Below are positions 61,252 through 64,000 of a DNA stretch of 64,000 nucleotides, one piece after another. The number at the start of each line of letters is the position of its first letter. Within the stretch, counting starts at the first letter, position 1. Origin of the DNA: Lewinellaceae bacterium (lineage in GTDB: Bacteria > Bacteroidota > Bacteroidia > Chitinophagales > Saprospiraceae); the NCBI GenBank assembly GCA_024644235.1, contig JAHELJ010000005.1, positions 1 to 64,000 of the forward strand. The letters run 5' to 3'. The position numbers were made by a program, and so were the translations under genes. The notes under the pieces are model-generated. The model searched no databases. It saw nothing but the letters and a program-made list of their open reading frames with translations, and had not been told where the DNA came from.

Positions 61252-63150
61252 ATGAAACTGATCAGGCGGGCATTTCCCATTTTTATTCTGTTTCTGTTGA
61301 TTGGCTGCAAGGTATTGAGCCAACCCAATCTGTCTATGAACAAACGGGCTCAGAAACTATATGAAAAGGGACTTCAATCAATGCAGACGGGAGACTCAGA
61401 CCAAGCGTTAGAGGCCTTTGAAAAAGCATTGGAATACGATCAGAATTTCAGAGAGGCTCATATTCAAATTGGCTCGATAGCTTTCAACCAGAACGAATTT
61501 GAAACCAGTAAGTTTCACCTGGAACAAGCATTAGATCTTTCAAGTGGAAGAGTAGGGACCATTCCTTTAACCCTGGCCCGAATAGCATGGATGGAAGACC
61601 GGTATGGTGATGTGGCGCCCTGGATAGAAATGTTCTTAGAGCAATCTCGAATCAATCCAGCCTTAGAGAGCGAAGCCATAAAACTGGCCCGCGATGCTGA
61701 ATATATGATAAGTGCACCTACACCAGTTGATGTTCAGATTACATCTTTGTCAGGTCAAATTAATACGGAGCTTCCTGAGTATTTGCCTTCTCTTTCAGCA
61801 GAGGAAAATTTTATGGTTTTCACTCGACGAGTCAATGGTCAGGAGGACTTCTACATTACCTACCGGCAAGACAGCACCTGGTCATTTGCATCACCCATGA
61901 TTGAACTAAACACCAGGGAAAACGAAGGAGCCCACTGTTTATCAGCAGATGGCAAACTCCTCGTCTTCACTGCTTGCAACCGTCGTGATGGTTATGGCAG
62001 TTGTGATTTGTACTTTTCCAATCTTAGAAATGGCAGCTGGACCACGCCTCGCAACATGGGTGCTGATATAAATAGCTCATCCTGGGATGCACAGCCATCC
62101 CTTTCCGCAAATGGAAGGGAATTGATCTTCTCCAGCCAAAGACCTGGAGGTAAAGGCGGCAGAGACCTTTGGCTTTCCCGTCGAACCGCATCTGGATGGG
62201 CTCCTCCTCTGAATCTAGCAGAAATCAATTCAGAGGGGAATGATGAATCTCCTTTTCTGCATGCCGACAACCAGTCTTTATATTTTATGTCCGATGGGCA
62301 TCCGGGATATGGTGGAAGTGATTTATTCCTGAGTCGGAGAGAAGACCCAAACTGGACCAGGCCAGACAACCTCGGTGCTCCAATCAACACAAAACAAGAC
62401 GAGGGTGCTCTTCACATTGCTCTGTCCGGAGAAATTGGATACTTTGCCCGGGCTCAGATCGCTGACATAGATATTTATGAATTTGATCTCCCAACCGGCA
62501 TTAGGCCCCTTCCTGCTACCTATGCTCTCATCGAAGCCATTGATGGAACCACAAAGCAAGCATTGAATGCCACCATCAAAGTCAACAATCTCACAACAGG
62601 ATCTTTGTTTGAATATGCACAGGCTGATGATGAGGGTAAACTGCTCTTATGTATGACTTTAGGGGTTGACTATGGTGTTCAGGTGAATTACGAGGGATAT
62701 ACATTTTTCTCTGCCAACATTAACTTGGAAGAAAGAAAGCAGGTGGGTGATCCTCATAGAATCTTGGCAGAGTTGTGGCCTTTAAAGAGCACAGAGGACA
62801 AAGAGGAATTCGATCCAATTGTGCTCCGTAATGTGTTCTTCGAATCTGGTGAATCGGCTTTATTGGAGAAGTCATTTCCTGAGCTCAACAGACTCCATGA
62901 ATTCCTTCAAGAGCAACCTCAGATCAGAATAGAAATCCGAGGCCACACAGACAATGTAGGATCAGATGAGGAAAACCTCAAATTGTCCGAGACCAGAGCA
63001 TTGAGTGTTCGCCAGTTCTTAGTTAGTAAAGGAATCTCTGAAGACCGGCTGCAGGTGAAGGGTTTTGGAGAACTCCAACCAGTTTCTACCAATGAAACAC
63101 CAGAAGGAAGAGCATTAAACCGGCGCACTGAATTCGTAATTCTGCAATAA
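61252..63150 (+). CDS. OmpA-family lipoprotein with TPR and PD40 repeats
   Basis: A 632-aa protein. The signal peptide has a lipobox LLIGC (Cys about 19). TPR-like helices at about 28-130 are followed by PD40 blades at 165-410 (LVFTACNRRDGYGSCDLYF, LIFSSQRPGGKGGRDLWLS, LYFMSDGHPGYGGSDLFLS), a CarboxypepD_reg-like module and the OmpA domain (IRGHTDNVGSDEENLKLS, NRRTEFVI). This architecture resembles type IX secretion-associated PorE-type proteins; function is not proved. Confidence 0.9.
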   Translation: MKLIRRAFPIFILFLLIGCKVLSQPNLSMNKRAQKLYEKGLQSMQTGDSDQALEAFEKALEYDQNFREAHIQIGSIAFNQNEFETSKFHLEQALDLSSGRVGTIPLTLARIAWMEDRYGDVAPWIEMFLEQSRINPALESEAIKLARDAEYMISAPTPVDVQITSLSGQINTELPEYLPSLSAEENFMVFTRRVNGQEDFYITYRQDSTWSFASPMIELNTRENEGAHCLSADGKLLVFTACNRRDGYGSCDLYFSNLRNGSWTTPRNMGADINSSSWDAQPSLSANGRELIFSSQRPGGKGGRDLWLSRRTASGWAPPLNLAEINSEGNDESPFLHADNQSLYFMSDGHPGYGGSDLFLSRREDPNWTRPDNLGAPINTKQDEGALHIALSGEIGYFARAQIADIDIYEFDLPTGIRPLPATYALIEAIDGTTKQALNATIKVNNLTTGSLFEYAQADDEGKLLLCMTLGVDYGVQVNYEGYTFFSANINLEERKQVGDPHRILAELWPLKSTEDKEEFDPIVLRNVFFESGESALLEKSFPELNRLHEFLQEQPQIRIEIRGHTDNVGSDEENLKLSETRALSVRQFLVSKGISEDRLQVKGFGELQPVSTNETPEGRALNRRTEFVILQ

Positions 63151-63154
63151 TTAC

Positions 63155-64000
63155 ATGGGAAAGCAGAAAGTTTTAGAAGGCGTTGAAGTTATTGGGTTAG
63201 CCCACAAAGGACTGGCAATTGGAAAATGCAACACTGGGCAGGTTGTCTTCATGTCAGAGGCTGTGCCTGGAGATCGGGTAGATGTAAGACTGGTCAGAAA
63301 GAAGAAAGGAGTATGGACGGGAGTACCAATTCATTATCATAAGTACTCACCTTTTCGCAAGGATCCAAAATGCAAACATTTCTATGATTGTGGTGGTTGT
63401 AAATGGCAGCATTTTGAATACAGTGAACAACTACTCCATAAGGAAATCATCGTGCGAGATGCCCTACAAAGAATTGCCAAAATTGACGTAAAAACTTTAT
63501 TACCCATCTTAGGAGCTCCGGATCCTTACTTTTATCGAAATAAGATGGAATATTCTTTTTCGCGGCTCCGGTGGAAGACCCAAGCAGAAATTCAATCGGG
63601 GAGAAAACTAGAACGGGCTCCTGCGTTGGGATTCCATCCTCCAGGATTCTTTGACAAGGTGGTAGATATTGAGAATTGCTGGTTACAAAATTCTCATGCC
63701 GATGCAATCCGAAATTTCGTACGTACCTATGCTTTGGAAAACAACTACAGTTTCTTTAATCCTCAAACACATGAGGGTTTCTTGAGAAATTTGATTATCC
63801 GAAACAGTTCCATCGGCGAGTGGATGGTAAGCCTTGTTTTTCATCATGATGATCCCCCGAAAATCGATGCCATCCTAGCTGGGCTAACCAATGAGTTTGA
63901 AGATCTTAACAGTGTCCAATATGTCATCAATACCAAGAAGAATGATTCACTCTTTGATCAAAAGTTCCATTTGTATCATGGTAAGGATCACATTGTTGAG
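63155..64000 (+). CDS. 23S rRNA (uracil-5-)-methyltransferase RlmD/TrmA-family protein, partial
   Basis: The 5' 282 codons of a class I SAM-dependent RNA methyltransferase, running off the window edge. A TRAM-like N-terminal domain (KVLEGVEVIGLAHKGLAIGK) precedes the iron-sulfur cysteines CKHFYDCGGCKWQHF, then the central FYRNKMEYSF and VSLVFHHD sections. The SAM domain lies beyond the window. Start ATG 63155 is four bases after the OmpA gene's stop. RlmD (m5U1939) is likely, but RlmCD-like specificity is possible. Confidence 0.9.
   Translation, partial: MGKQKVLEGVEVIGLAHKGLAIGKCNTGQVVFMSEAVPGDRVDVRLVRKKKGVWTGVPIHYHKYSPFRKDPKCKHFYDCGGCKWQHFEYSEQLLHKEIIVRDALQRIAKIDVKTLLPILGAPDPYFYRNKMEYSFSRLRWKTQAEIQSGRKLERAPALGFHPPGFFDKVVDIENCWLQNSHADAIRNFVRTYALENNYSFFNPQTHEGFLRNLIIRNSSIGEWMVSLVFHHDDPPKIDAILAGLTNEFEDLNSVQYVINTKKNDSLFDQKFHLYHGKDHIVE

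Noticed and set aside
1-64000. Search for mobile elements, CRISPR arrays, phage genes, toxin-antitoxin or restriction systems
   Set aside because: No transposase, integrase, direct-repeat array or defence-family motif was recognised; the window looks like stable core chromosome.

Overview
The window is a gene-dense chromosomal segment of a Bacteroidota bacterium, most likely of the order Cytophagales. This rests on the mutY-ssb-gldE-gldD gliding/type IX secretion cluster, families largely confined to the phylum (DUF4175, DUF4294, OmpA proteins with PD40 propellers, Skp/OmpH pairs), a mevalonate-pathway decarboxylase, sequences matching the Bacteroidota -7 promoter element TAnnTTTG, and a tRNA without an encoded CCA. 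I see no prophage, insertion sequence, CRISPR array or rRNA. Function names come from motif and family recognition by eye; no database search was run.

Layout. 1-8.3 kb: a small conserved protein with a strong terminator, recA, the leftward mutY-ssb-gldE-gldD cluster, divergent comF, an aminotransferase/pterin dehydratase pair and an M42 peptidase. 8.4-16.7 kb: a flippase, phzF with an unlisted 53-residue membrane peptide, a giant propeller/beta-barrel protein, a metallo-beta-lactamase-fold hydrolase, rnhB and an OmpA protein. 16.8-23.6 kb: an ALDH7-type dehydrogenase, a GH13 protein with an unusual cysteine insert, alkaline phosphatase, a secreted CotH-kinase-like protein, and a mazG-dtd-SRAP-like quality-control operon. 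23.6-24.0 kb is a very AT-rich gap. 24.0-43.3 kb: ctaA, an alpha/beta hydrolase, then a long leftward run: thrABC, ybeY, a HATPase, DUF4175, a polytopic protein, an M1 peptidase, dapD, a PAP2-like protein and OmpA/PD40. 43.5-54.1 kb: DUF4294, mvaD, rhodanese, two Skp/OmpH proteins, adenine deaminase, rsmG/GT2/MtfA-like, tRNA-Phe, ogt and apaG/gmk/yicC. 54.3-64 kb: HU, TPR, a tiny AURKAIP1/COX24-like basic protein, rng, a GT28-like transferase, pth, a radical SAM/SPASM protein, TPR, OmpA/PD40 and the start of an RlmD/TrmA-family RNA methyltransferase.

Several groups work together: cell-envelope biogenesis (GldD/E, three OmpA proteins, Skp pair, flippase, glycosyltransferases), the Asp-family pathway (thrABC, dapD), nucleic-acid maintenance (recA, ssb, mutY, rnhB, ogt) and RNA/translation quality control (rng, ybeY, yicC, dtd, pth, rsmG).

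The observations most worth following are two 14-bp matches to the ParB site parS inside thrC and on its start codon; a strongly structured roughly 200-nt leader in front of rng; and several proteins of recognisable fold lacking the family's catalytic residues (SRAP-like, MtfA-like, gluzincin-like).
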